The notes under the pieces were generated by a model. The model saw only the letters and a list, made by a program, of their open reading frames with translations. It did no database searches and was not told the DNA's origin. The translations under genes and the position numbers were made by a program. Below, in pieces: positions 35,246-45,100 of a stretch of 64,000 bases of DNA (position 1 is its first letter; each line of letters begins with the position of its first letter). The stretch spans positions 35,907 to 99,906 of the forward strand of contig JAJZED010000008.1 of the NCBI GenBank assembly GCA_021805775.1, read 5' to 3'. Source of the DNA: a bacterium (GTDB taxonomy: Bacteria > Vulcanimicrobiota > Vulcanimicrobiia > Vulcanimicrobiales > Vulcanimicrobiaceae).

Positions 35246-36379
35246 CTACTGAATCCCGATACCGGTGCTGGTGTAGGTTCCGGTGACCGACTTCGTCTGG
35301 CCGACCGGGTCGCTCACCGTCATCGTGCAGGTTCCCGCAACCGGTGATGCGATTGCAGTGACGGCGATCGGCGTTCCGCTCGCCGGAACATCGACGCCTG
35401 CGGTTGCCGTCGCAAACGTGCTGCACGTGCTTGCGTTTACTGCTAGCGACTTGCCGTACGGGGCATTCGTCCAGCCAACTTCGGATGCGTTGAACGAGAA
35501 CGTCGATCCGTACCCGCTGCTTGCGTAGAGATCGATCTCCGGCGTCGAGCCATTGAGCGGGCCGCTGTATACGATCGGTTGGAGCGTCGGCGTGAAGGTT
35601 GCAGTAGCATTGGTTGCACCGGATGCGCTTGCGGTGAGTGTCGCCGTTGGGATCGCTAAGCCGCCGTAATTGAGTGCGAGCGTGTCGGTGCTCGCCGTGC
35701 TCACAACGCTCAGCGCACCGGCTCCGCCATTGACGGCAAGTGCGGTGCCCTGCGTCAGGCTACTGCTATCGCTATCGGCGATCGTCACCGGATTTGCGTA
35801 GGTTCCGGTAATGGTGTTGCCGTCGGCGTCTTTCACTGCGAGCGTAAAACTCTTCGCCGTGCCGAACGCGGTTCCGGCAGTTCCACTCGGAAGTGCGGCG
35901 ATCGTAAAGGAGACCGGGATGCCGTCGAGCACGACCGAGAGGCTGTTCGCGACTCCCGGCGTAATCGTGAAGAGCGGGTTCGCGGTTGAAATTGCGTGGC
36001 CGCCTGCGTCGTAGGTTGTTAGCGTGAGGCGGTCGCTACCCGGTGGAATCGCTGGCCCCTGAACCGTTGCGGTGCACGTGGTCGAGCAGGTCGGCGTGAA
36101 ATTGGAGGTCACGCTTGCGATGAGGCCAGATGGCGGAGCTGCGCCGTTGACGCTATCGAGCGTTATCACAACCGAGGCAACGCTCGAAGTGAGATATTTC
36201 GGGCTGCGGCCGGTTGTCGAGCCGTTTTTCGGAAGCGTGAACGTGAAACTCGTTGGAACGAGCCCGTTGGTTTTCAACGGCGGGTTCGCTGGCGCGGCGG
36301 GATTCGATCCGGTCGATGCGCCCCCGCCGCACGCGGCGAGTGCGAAGAGACTGCAAAGTAGGAGCGAGCGAAGTTGCAC
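35246..36379 (-). CDS. Lipoprotein with Ig-like modules
   Basis: 377 residues from a GTG at 36379 with AAAGGA eight bases upstream; lipobox ALAACGGG. It carries the shared module (RSPKYLTSSVASVVITLDSVNG, PGSDRLTLTTYDAGGHAI, LDGIPVSFTIAALPSG, DADGNTITGTYANPV) and then a BIG2-like end (GTCTMTVSDPVGQTKSVTGTYT). It lacks propeller blades, so it resembles a shortened member of the family. A separate gene follows 15 bp downstream. Confidence 0.72.
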   Translation of the reverse strand: MQLRSLLLCSLFALAACGGGASTGSNPAAPANPPLKTNGLVPTSFTFTLPKNGSTTGRSPKYLTSSVASVVITLDSVNGAAPPSGLIASVTSNFTPTCSTTCTATVQGPAIPPGSDRLTLTTYDAGGHAISTANPLFTITPGVANSLSVVLDGIPVSFTIAALPSGTAGTAFGTAKSFTLAVKDADGNTITGTYANPVTIADSDSSSLTQGTALAVNGGAGALSVVSTASTDTLALNYGGLAIPTATLTASASGATNATATFTPTLQPIVYSGPLNGSTPEIDLYASSGYGSTFSFNASEVGWTNAPYGKSLAVNASTCSTFATATAGVDVPASGTPIAVTAIASPVAGTCTMTVSDPVGQTKSVTGTYTSTGIGIQ

Positions 36380-36380
36380 G

Positions 36381-36818
36381 TTAGCGGTCCTTTCGAATGT
36401 GCGGTAGTGGGGCTGAACTAATACTGATTCCACCGGTCGTTACGACGACCGAGGTGGAGGCTTTCTGGCCGAGCGTATCGGTGAAGCTCGCAGAGCAGGT
36501 GCCCGCTGCAACTCCCACGGCGGTGTACGTTGCGGTTGGGCCGTTGCTGCTGCTCGGCGGAGAAATCGTTGCAATGCCGGAGCAGGTGTCGCTCTCGGTG
36601 AAGGCGCCGCTATACCCGGTCTGCTGCACCGAGATGCTCGTCGTGCTGCTCGGGCCCGTTCCGGTGACGTTGATGGGGTTCGGGCTGACGGTGAGGACGC
36701 TCGGCGGCGCGCTGCTCGGCGAGGCGGCAGGAACGACAATCGGCGTACTGCCGGGGCCGCAGGCGACCAGCGCAAACAGCAACCCGTAGGTCAGGCAGCA
36801 GTAGCCCAGCCGCTTCAA
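36381..36818 (-). CDS. Small lipoprotein, TTG start
   Basis: 145 residues. Reading from a TTG at 36818 with GGAGG at the right distance gives a signal peptide (CCLTYGLLFALVACGPGS) with lipobox and then a Pro/Ser stretch and one Ig-like domain (SVLTVSPNPINVTGTG, CSGIATISPP, AAGTCSASFTDTLGQKAST). The frame stays open upstream into a second signal-like sequence (37088), which is treated separately. It ends 1 bp before the next lipoprotein start. Confidence 0.6.
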   Translation of the reverse strand: MKRLGYCCLTYGLLFALVACGPGSTPIVVPAASPSSAPPSVLTVSPNPINVTGTGPSSTTSISVQQTGYSGAFTESDTCSGIATISPPSSSNGPTATYTAVGVAAGTCSASFTDTLGQKASTSVVVTTGGISISSAPLPHIRKDR

Positions 36819-37088
36819 AAAAAACGTTCCTCCACCGAAATAGTAGTAGCCGCGCGTACTTCGGGGCTTCGGCTTGGCTCCCTGTCGCTCTATTCTCTGG
36901 TACACATGGCGACGACAGGTTGATTCGCAGCAACGACAGAGGTCGCGGAAGGCCATCGAGGCGTTGCTCGTCGTGGTCGATCCGGGGCGGGCTGGATTTG
37001 GAACCGCTCCGCTGCCGACGCCGCTACCGCCGCCGCACGCGGAAAACGCCGCGGCGAATGCGAGCAGAAAAAACAGGCGGAAGACCAT
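36819..37088 (-). pseudogene. Possible lipoprotein gene remnant with its own lipobox
   Basis: An ATG at 37088 opens MVFRLFFLLAFAAAFSACGGG, a good signal peptide and lipobox. About 45 residues later the sequence becomes Cys/Arg-rich and unlike a lipoprotein (FRDLCRCCESTCRRHVYQR), and it then continues without stop into the next lipoprotein. A +1 shift would give a plausible short ending. I read it as the broken 5' end of another family member or a fortuitous fusion. Confidence 0.3.
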
Positions 37089-37152
37089 TGAGCGCGCTCA
37101 GAAACCTCCGTACTCGTACGGACTCTTTCGGCGCGAAAGCTGGCGCGTGCAT

Positions 37153-39060
37153 TTAGGGGGCGATCGCTACCCCGTACTGCGCCGCAGCTGCGCCGCCAGA
37201 AGTCTGCAAGAAAACTAGGTTACCGGAGAACCCTAATGACCCGGAGGCATTTGCATATTCGCAGGCCGTATCCGACGTACCGCCGGTTGCGTTCCAAAGC
37301 GTATTGGTAAACGAGACGGCCATCTGGTCCCCGAATCCTTGGAAAGAGCCCGTCGGGCTGCTGCACGCAGTGGTGGTCGCCGTGACCAACGTGGGCGAAC
37401 TACCTACCGCGATCACGTCGTACAGATCGAGGCTCTGAGTCCCGAAAGGCACCGGCGATTGGAGAGTCCACAAGGTTTTACCGGAGTTCGAAAAGGCAAA
37501 GCCAGTCGGGGTAACCGATGGGAGCGCTAGTACCGTCGATGTCGAAGAGCTCGCCGAGAATGGTGGGTCAATTGCGATGATTTCAGTCGGAGGCGCTCCA
37601 CTTTTGGTCTCGGCGATCACCACGATATCGTTCGCGTACGGGCCATTCTGAGGGATCTGAATCTCGGTTTGCGAGGTGGATGCGAGCGACACCAACGCTG
37701 AAGCAGCGATAGTAGAGGTAACCCTACTATAGCTTGGGGCGGCGTACTCGTACAAATTTCCAGCGATCGGATCGAACGCCCAGAGGTTTGACTGGGCATC
37801 GAACGCGATGGTCGTTGCCGACGAGAATGCCGTAGATGGTGGGGCTAATGTTTGCGCGATGGCAAGGGGGCCGCTATTCGTTGGAACTCCAAATTCTTCG
37901 ATCACCACCAGCGACGAATATGAGTCGACGGCCCACAGGTTTCCGTGTGGATCGACAGCCACGTCATCATCGGCGTACAAGCCAGTTGGGGGAACGCCGA
38001 TATATTCATCAATCGGTGTCGAGTTGAACGCAGAACCGCTTCCTGTCGATGGTGGTGCGAAGCCAGCACCGCTTGATTCTGGAAGTAGCGCATATCCGGC
38101 GATTCCTCCGATCGGTGAGCCTGCGTCGCTCATCCCAGTCCAGAGTTCTTGGATCGTTTCGATATTGATCGACGCGTTCGGCGAGGCAGTTACGCCATTA
38201 GCCGGTGTGACGGTTATAGGAATCGAGAGTACGGTGGGGCTCCATCCGACAACCTGTGCGGTAATCTCACTTGGGATCGTGGATGGAAATGGTTGCAAGA
38301 GCGCGACGTCCGGATGCGAGGCCGTTGGTAGCGCGATGGTCGGCGCACCTTGTCCCACAATGATGTTTCCCGCCGCATCAACCGGTTCGACGAGAAAGTT
38401 AATCGGCGACATTCCGACGATCTCGTACGCCTGGCCGACTTGCGCGACGTGCGATTGCCCCGGCAATGGAGTGACCGCGACATTCGCGGGAATCCCATCG
38501 AGAGAAGCGCTGATGTTACCCAGAGCCGCGCCGGCGCCGGCGACAACTTGCACTACCGGCAGTATTGTCTGCGAAAGTTCCTGTGTTGAGGTGAACGTAT
38601 TATTGCTAGCGTTCGGTGCGCCATCCCAAGTTGTGATTGCAACGCTGTAGGTTCCCGGGATTAGTGAGACGTTGACGGCGCAGGTTTTCTGACCGGTGCT
38701 CGCATTCGACGTACAGACACCCGACGACGATACGGAGAATGCCGGGACGCTCGGCGTCAATAGCTGTGTTGGCGAAAACCCTGAATTTGGAACCGGCAGG
38801 TAATTAATCCCGATATACTGCGTATCGGGTGAAACGTATTTTGGCGATCGCAGTTGGACTTGCTGCGCCGGCGCGGGGACGTGGATCGTGATCGAGAGCG
38901 TCCCACTGCCGCCGACGCTCGGTAACGCATGCGACGGCATGCCCGCCCCCGCGCCTCCTCCGCCACAACCGGCGAGCAGCGCGAGCGCGAGCCCCGATGC
39001 CGCGAGTTCGCGGCGTAGCGATTGGAGATGCTTGAGAATGTTGCGCCGGATGCGTCTCAT
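37153..39060 (-). CDS. Lipoprotein with Ig-like module and beta-propeller
   Basis: 635 residues; start ATG overlaps the upstream gene stop by 4 bp. Signal ends with LLAGCGGGG. Shared features: LRSPKYVSPDTQYIGINYL, PGTYSVAITTWDGAPN, LDGIPANVAVTPLPG, DAAGNIIVGQGAP. The C-terminal half has blade-like motifs such as DDDVAVDPHGNLWAVDSY and SNLWAFDPIAGNLYEYA. It is closest to the 28683 gene (TWDGAPNA versus WDAAPTAGG). Confidence 0.73.
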   Translation of the reverse strand: MRRIRRNILKHLQSLRRELAASGLALALLAGCGGGGAGAGMPSHALPSVGGSGTLSITIHVPAPAQQVQLRSPKYVSPDTQYIGINYLPVPNSGFSPTQLLTPSVPAFSVSSSGVCTSNASTGQKTCAVNVSLIPGTYSVAITTWDGAPNASNNTFTSTQELSQTILPVVQVVAGAGAALGNISASLDGIPANVAVTPLPGQSHVAQVGQAYEIVGMSPINFLVEPVDAAGNIIVGQGAPTIALPTASHPDVALLQPFPSTIPSEITAQVVGWSPTVLSIPITVTPANGVTASPNASINIETIQELWTGMSDAGSPIGGIAGYALLPESSGAGFAPPSTGSGSAFNSTPIDEYIGVPPTGLYADDDVAVDPHGNLWAVDSYSSLVVIEEFGVPTNSGPLAIAQTLAPPSTAFSSATTIAFDAQSNLWAFDPIAGNLYEYAAPSYSRVTSTIAASALVSLASTSQTEIQIPQNGPYANDIVVIAETKSGAPPTEIIAIDPPFSASSSTSTVLALPSVTPTGFAFSNSGKTLWTLQSPVPFGTQSLDLYDVIAVGSSPTLVTATTTACSSPTGSFQGFGDQMAVSFTNTLWNATGGTSDTACEYANASGSLGFSGNLVFLQTSGGAAAAQYGVAIAP

Positions 39061-41324
39061 TGCAGTACGACCTCGCCGATGTTGTGGGTGTTATATTCGG
39101 TGAACCATAGATTTCCATCGGGGCCGACGATGATATCATATGGACTCGCGCTAGCACTAGGAATAGAAATCGCGGTGACGGCACCGCTTGGTGTGATGCG
39201 ATCGATTGAGTTGTTCGGTGGGTCGGTAATCCAAATGTTTCCGTCGGGTCCCTCGACGGCCGTGTATACGTCAGGGATTGGGAGCGTGCCGGGTGGAGGG
39301 GTTGGAAGCGGATACTGCGCGACGACGCAGGGAGGCGCACCGGCGGTCGCGCCGGCGGTCGAGAGAACATCGACTTTCCGGGAGGTCCCTTCGACGACCC
39401 AGAGGTTCCCGTCGCTGCCGGTTGCGAGTCCGCTGAGATCGTTATTCGGATCGGAGATCGTTCCTGAAGATGGCGCGCAGAAGCTCAACGAGTTGTAGCT
39501 GAAGTCGGTCGTCGGTGCTCCCGGCGATATGATTTCACCAAGGGATGGGCCCCCGGTCGTCGGCTTTTCTGTAACGAACGCGTTGCCGTTCGGGCCTAAT
39601 GCCGCTTGGACGAGTTGGTTCGCTTCGGAGACCGTGGTCCATGACTGCGAAATGGGACTGTATGCGTAGTACGCGGCTAATTGCGTCGAAAAGAGCATGA
39701 AGCCCGAGGGCGAGACGACGAAGTCACCCGTGACCGATGATACTGCTGAAAGTGACGTCGTGACATTGCACGTGATTGATGTCGTGCCCGAGCACGCGGT
39801 CGATGGGGCGAGGTTAAATATTCCATTCGCCGATGCGTCGGTGTACCAGAGCAACCCTTGGTACGACGCGAGGTTGACCGGATAGTGCGACGTACCGGGG
39901 GAAAGCGAAACGCTCGATATGCACGATGTCGGCGAACCGACGCAGCTTGCGGGGCTGAAGACCTCCAGGTTCCCATTTGAGCCGCCGAACCAGATGTGGT
40001 TTCCGGTTGGCCCGACGCTCAAACCTTCTGCGTTGACGAAGATCGCGCCCGAAACTTCACGTATCGTGTGCGGTGGAACGTTGATGCCGCCGCCAGTTTG
40101 CGGCGTTACATCGAATGACTGCGTGACGCTGACGCCATTCGCGTCGGTAATCACATATCCGCCAGCGCCTTGGCCGAAAGGCATAACGTCAAACGTGACG
40201 ATACCCGAGTTCGCCGAACACGGCGTCGTAGCTCCGGTCGGCGGGGGTGCTGGCGGCGGACACACCGCATGCAGGGTGCCGCCGCTCGATGCCGCGGCCG
40301 CGGTGAAGGTCGCACCGGAGACTCCCGCTTCGGTTGCGGTGACGTTGAATGGAATCCCGACCGTCGCGTTCGTGAGTGAGATCGACGCCGCGACCTGAAG
40401 TGGGGCGATCGCGATTGTCATCGGAGTACTTCCGATGCCGACTTGCAGCGTACCTGACTTCAGATTCGTTCCCGACGTTGGCGTGCCGGGGGCATAAAAA
40501 CTTGCGCCGGAGTAGGTCAGCGTGATGTTCGCCGGGACTGCGATAATGTTCGTACCGTTTGCGCTCGCACTTGGCGTTGCGTTCGCAGCTGGGTAGACGG
40601 AGTACGAGAGCGTGCCGTTGCTGGGGGTCGTTCCGCTGGGATCGGTGAGCGCAATCGGTATCGGCGATGCGAGCGCGCCGACGATGGTGTTGCCGGAAGC
40701 ATCGGTTGCAGAGATCGTAAATGTTAGCGTGTTCGTTTTCCCATCGACCGGCGGAATCCAGGTGCCCTGCGTGGCGTTGTATACCGAGCCGGCGCTCGGG
40801 GCGGGTGTGGAGATGCTCGCTGAGGTGGTCACCGCGCCGAGCACGAGCTGCTGCGTGACGATGGTGGTCGCAACGCCCGGATTCACCGCGACCGTGAGGG
40901 TTCCCGAGGAGAGCAGGGCGCCGGTGCTGCTATACGCCTGAATCAGGAAGGTGTCGTTACCGGCGACGGCGCCGACGGTCACGGTGCAGGTGAAACCACT
41001 GCTGGTGAGTGCGGTGCAACTGCCTTGCCCCGGCGCGATGGCGATCGTCGTCGGCGGGATCGCCGGGCTTGGCGGCACGCCGTTGACGGCGGTGATCGTG
41101 ATCTTCACCGAGGTGGTGTTCCGCGAAAGATAGCGCGGGGTGCGAGCGGCGCTCGCCGTCGAGGGCGCGGGAAAGTGGAAGGTCATCGCGGCGCTCGGCC
41201 CCGTGCTCCCGACCGTCGGGTTGCTCGCCGACGGAATCGAGCCGCTCCCGCCTCCGCCGCATGCGGCGAGAACGGCCGCCGCTCCGAGGAGCGCGAGAAT
41301 TCCGAGACCGGCGCGATGGAGCAT
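39057..41324 (-). CDS. Lipoprotein with Ig-like modules and beta-propeller
   Basis: 755 residues, lipobox VLAACGGGGS. The N-terminal module reads ARTPRYLSRNTTSVKITITAVNGVPPSPA, AGNDTFLIQAYSSTGALL, TDASGNTIVGALASPIPIAL, nearly the same as the 30816 protein. The C-terminal propeller contains SVGPTGNHIWFGGSNGNLEVF, GSDGNLWVVEGTSR, EGPDGNIWITDPPNNSI and VGPDGNLWFTEYNTHNI, which is Vgb-like. It is the first lipoprotein after the glycosyltransferase. Confidence 0.78.
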   Translation of the reverse strand: MLHRAGLGILALLGAAAVLAACGGGGSGSIPSASNPTVGSTGPSAAMTFHFPAPSTASAARTPRYLSRNTTSVKITITAVNGVPPSPAIPPTTIAIAPGQGSCTALTSSGFTCTVTVGAVAGNDTFLIQAYSSTGALLSSGTLTVAVNPGVATTIVTQQLVLGAVTTSASISTPAPSAGSVYNATQGTWIPPVDGKTNTLTFTISATDASGNTIVGALASPIPIALTDPSGTTPSNGTLSYSVYPAANATPSASANGTNIIAVPANITLTYSGASFYAPGTPTSGTNLKSGTLQVGIGSTPMTIAIAPLQVAASISLTNATVGIPFNVTATEAGVSGATFTAAAASSGGTLHAVCPPPAPPPTGATTPCSANSGIVTFDVMPFGQGAGGYVITDANGVSVTQSFDVTPQTGGGINVPPHTIREVSGAIFVNAEGLSVGPTGNHIWFGGSNGNLEVFSPASCVGSPTSCISSVSLSPGTSHYPVNLASYQGLLWYTDASANGIFNLAPSTACSGTTSITCNVTTSLSAVSSVTGDFVVSPSGFMLFSTQLAAYYAYSPISQSWTTVSEANQLVQAALGPNGNAFVTEKPTTGGPSLGEIISPGAPTTDFSYNSLSFCAPSSGTISDPNNDLSGLATGSDGNLWVVEGTSRKVDVLSTAGATAGAPPCVVAQYPLPTPPPGTLPIPDVYTAVEGPDGNIWITDPPNNSIDRITPSGAVTAISIPSASASPYDIIVGPDGNLWFTEYNTHNIGEVVLQ

Positions 41325-41375
41325 TAGAAGTACCTCCGAAAGAAGTAAGGTGCCCCTTCGCCGCCGTTGCGATTA

Positions 41376-42194
41376 CTACTTCTCACGCAGAGCGAGCCGC
41401 TCCGCTGCTACCATAAAGAGGCGGTCGAGGCTCGCGCCATATCGGCGGCGAGCTCGGATATCCTTATCGCGCCATTCCGCGGCGATCTCTAAGCTGCTGC
41501 GAGGGTCAGGGCGCACGACGAAACGGTTCTCGACGATATTGCCGGGGCGTCGATAGGGGATGAACGCCGAACCCGTTTCGATATCGACGTGCGCGACGGT
41601 GGCGCCGGTGTCGGTCGCAATCCTTGCGCCCGCGCGCTTTGCGCGCATGCAGAAATTAAAATCTTCGCTGACGCCGCTCTTCGGTGCAAGGCTAAACGAC
41701 AGCGCTCCGGTGCGTTCGAGAAGTGAAGTGCGCATTAGCACGCAGTGAAACGCACACACGTCGATCTCGACGATCTCGCCGATGGTAAAGCGCGGCGCAT
41801 ACTGCTGAACCTGAACCGTCGTGGGCATGCCCTTTTCGACGATTGCGTAGAGCGCGCCGTCGCGAGCGACATAAGAACTAGGCGAGCAGAAGGGCCTTCG
41901 ATCGCATGAATAGGTGCCGAGTATATCGATCTCGTCGTGTTGTCGCAGCGAAGCGATGAGGCGCTCGATGGTGCCGGGTTCGAAGAACGCATCGTCGTCG
42001 AGCCAAAGTGTAAATTCGGCGTTGACGGCAAGCGCCGCCAGCGCGAGTTCGTTGCGAGCCTCGATGACGGGTTTTCCGCGAACATTGCGAATTTCGTACG
42101 CGATGTTGCCGAGATTGCCCGCAAGGGCGGCGCTCGTTTCGCTCGAAAGTTCCGCGCGCGATGGGATGCAAATGAGGATGTCGCGGTAGCGCAC
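41376..42194 (-). CDS. GT2-like glycosyltransferase
   Basis: 272 residues. A GT-A start (RYRDILICIPSRA) leads to the DxD-type metal motif LWLDDDAFFEPGTIERLI, and KSGVSEDFNFCMRAKRAG contains the ED motif seen as catalytic base in GT2 enzymes. The C-terminus is basic. It would transfer a sugar to an unknown acceptor. Placed between the RND pump and the lipoprotein array, it may glycosylate surface material; this is inference. Confidence 0.72.
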   Translation of the reverse strand: MRYRDILICIPSRAELSSETSAALAGNLGNIAYEIRNVRGKPVIEARNELALAALAVNAEFTLWLDDDAFFEPGTIERLIASLRQHDEIDILGTYSCDRRPFCSPSSYVARDGALYAIVEKGMPTTVQVQQYAPRFTIGEIVEIDVCAFHCVLMRTSLLERTGALSFSLAPKSGVSEDFNFCMRAKRAGARIATDTGATVAHVDIETGSAFIPYRRPGNIVENRFVVRPDPRSSLEIAAEWRDKDIRARRRYGASLDRLFMVAAERLALREK

Positions 42195-42197
42195 GGA

Positions 42198-45100
42198 TCA
42201 GCGCGAGCTTCCCGCGACCTCGGTAGCCTCACCCGCGGGGGCGATCCTCTCGCCGCCGGAACGACGATGCATGCGCGGTTCGACGTGCGTCGCTACCCAC
42301 AGGTAGAGCGTTGGAATCACCAGCAACGAGAGCGTCGTCGAAACGAGCAAGCCGCCGATAACGACGGTGCCGAGCGGGGCCTGCGTTTGGCTGCCCTGTT
42401 CGATGCCGATCGCGATCGGCAGCATGCCGCCGACCGTCGCGAGGGTCGTCATCACGATCGGGCGCAGCCGCAGCGGCGCGGCTTGCAGCACGGCATCGCG
42501 GGCGCTTAACCCACGCGAACGCAGACGGTTCGTAAACTCGACGACGAGAATCGCGTTCTTCACGACGATGCCGACGAGCATCAAGACGCCGATAAACGCG
42601 GTGAGGCCGAACGAGCGATGCGTCAGCAGGAGCGCCAGCACGACGCCGATGCTCGCCAGCGGCACCGAGAGCATGATAACCAACGGATGGAGCAACGATT
42701 CGAATTGCGCCGCGAGCAACATATAGACCAGTAAAATCGCGAGTGCGACGATCAGCCCTAGGCTCGCGAAGGTGTTGGCTTGGTCGGTCACCGATTGCCC
42801 GAACTGCCAGCTATAACCCGGGGGCAAGGTGATGCGCGACATGGCGGCGGTCGCCTCGTCGACGACCTGGCCGAGCGGCGCATTGAGAAGCGTCGCCGTG
42901 ACGTCCATCTCGCGCTGTTTGTTCTGTCGCGTTATCTCCGATGGGCCGACGCCGAACGTCAGGTTCGCCAGCTCGCCTAGCGGCATCGTCGGCAGCGTGG
43001 TTTGGGTGAGCGGCGCGCTCGGCGTCACGCTCTGCGAAAGCGCACTCGAGGTCGTCGAAATCGGGACGCCGAGCATCGCAATCGCCGCCTCGCTGCGCCG
43101 TTGCGTGGGCGGTAATTGCACGACGATCGGGTACTGCGTGCCGTCGATTTGGAGATACGATGCGATGCTGCCGGCGGTCGCGGTGTCGATAGTCTGCGAA
43201 ATATCGGCAGTCGAAACGCCGAGTCGAGCGGCGGTGGTGCGTTTGATGTTGACGTCGAGTTCGGGCTGCGTGGCGGTAATGCCGAGATCGGGGCGTGAAA
43301 TGCCGCGAATCTTCTCCACGACGGGAAGCACCTGATCTTTAGCGATAGAGTAAAGTTTCGTGAAACTCGGGCCGTAGATCTGAATGTCGAGATCGCTCTG
43401 CCCGCGCGAAATAATGTTCGAAACGATATCGACGGTGTGTCCAAACGAAAGCAGACCGGGGATGTTTTCGAGCTTTTTTTGCCACTGCGCGACGTACGCG
43501 GCCGCCGCGTTGCCGACGATATTGGGTTTCAGCGTCACCGAGAGCGTCGCTTGATTGGTCACCGGAAGCGCGTTGAAGAGCCCTTGCGTGCCGACGATGA
43601 TACCGACGTTCTGCACGCGCGGGTCGCGCAGCATCGCGTTTTCAATTTTTTGCACTTCGGCGTTGGTGATGGCGAGCGCGGTGCCGTTGGGCGTGCGCAA
43701 AAAGAAGCGAACGTAGCGGGAATTCGAGGGCGGGAAAGTCTCGGTGGGAATGAGCCCGAGTTTTACAACGCCTATCGTCGCGATCACCAGCAGCAACGCG
43801 ATTCCCGCGACGAGCCGTGGCCGATCGACGGCGTGCGCGAGGAGCGAGCGATAGGTCCGCTCGAACCGCGCGTATTGCACTTCGAAACGCGCCGAAAAGC
43901 GCTTGAACGGATCGCGCGAAAGCTTTCCGTTGCCGGCGGCGATCTCGTTGCCGGCGAGCGAACTGAGCATCGGCACCGTCGTCACCGCCACCAGCAGCGA
44001 GAGCGCGACCGCGAGCATTACCATCACCGCAAAGGGCGTGAAGATAAGGCCCTGCAAGCCCGGAATCAGTACGAGCGGAACGAAGACGGTGATGACGGTG
44101 ATCGACGACGCGATGACCGCCGTAAGAATCTCGCCGGTCGCATCGATCGAGGCGCTCTTCGCATCTTTGCCCATCGCGCGATGGCGCGCGATGTTTTCGA
44201 TCACCACGATAGCGTCGTCGACGATGAGGCCGACCGCGAGCGCGAGCCCGCCGAGCGTCATGACGTTGAGCGAATAGCCGAAGACATACGCACCGAAGAG
44301 CGTGCCGAGCACGCTGATCGGCAGCGAGATTGCGACCACCAGCGTCGAACGCCAGGAATGCAGGAAGAGGAAGATGACGAGCACCGCGAGGATCGCGCCG
44401 TAGATAGCGGTGTGTTCGAGTGCGTTGACCGCTTGTAAGATAAAGGTGCGCTGGCCGAAGACGATGCCGATATGCATGCCGGGATAGCGCTTTTCGAGCT
44501 GCGCGATTTTTCCGTAGATGCCGGCGGCGGTCGCGACGATATTGGCGTCGGGCTGCGCGTTGATGGTGATGCCGAGCGCGGGCTTACCATCGAGCCGTTC
44601 GAAACTGCGCTGCTCTTCGATCGCGTCTTTGACGCTGGCAACATCGCGCAGGTAGATCGGCACGCCGTTTTTGGTCGCGACGACGATGTCGCCGATCTGC
44701 GCGGCATCTTTGAAGAGCGCGTTCGTGCGAACCTGATATTCGTTCGTGCCGACGCGAATGATGCCGGCGGGGAGATTGACGTTCTCCTGGCCGATGCGGC
44801 TTACGAGTTGGTCGAGCGAGAGGCCGTTAGCGGCGAGCAGACTTGCATCGGGCTCGACCATGACCGCCCGCTGTTGATCGACCCCGATGCTGACCTGCGC
44901 GACGCCGTTGACGGCGGAGAACTCATCGGCGATCTGGTTGGTGAAGAGCGAACCGAGATCGCGCAACGAGTAATTCGGATCGGTGACGTAGCCGCGAATC
45001 ACCGGCAGCGAATTGGCGTCGAATTTAAAGATCTGCGGTTGCTGCAGCGTCGGATCGTTCGGCAGCTGGTTGCGGATGCGATCGATCTGTTGCTGCACGT

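Noticed and set aside
36819-36940. A cyclic-di-GMP (GEMM) riboswitch-like stretch before the small lipoprotein
   Set aside because: An ACAGGG-like segment is present but the conserved GGACGCAAAGCC core is missing.
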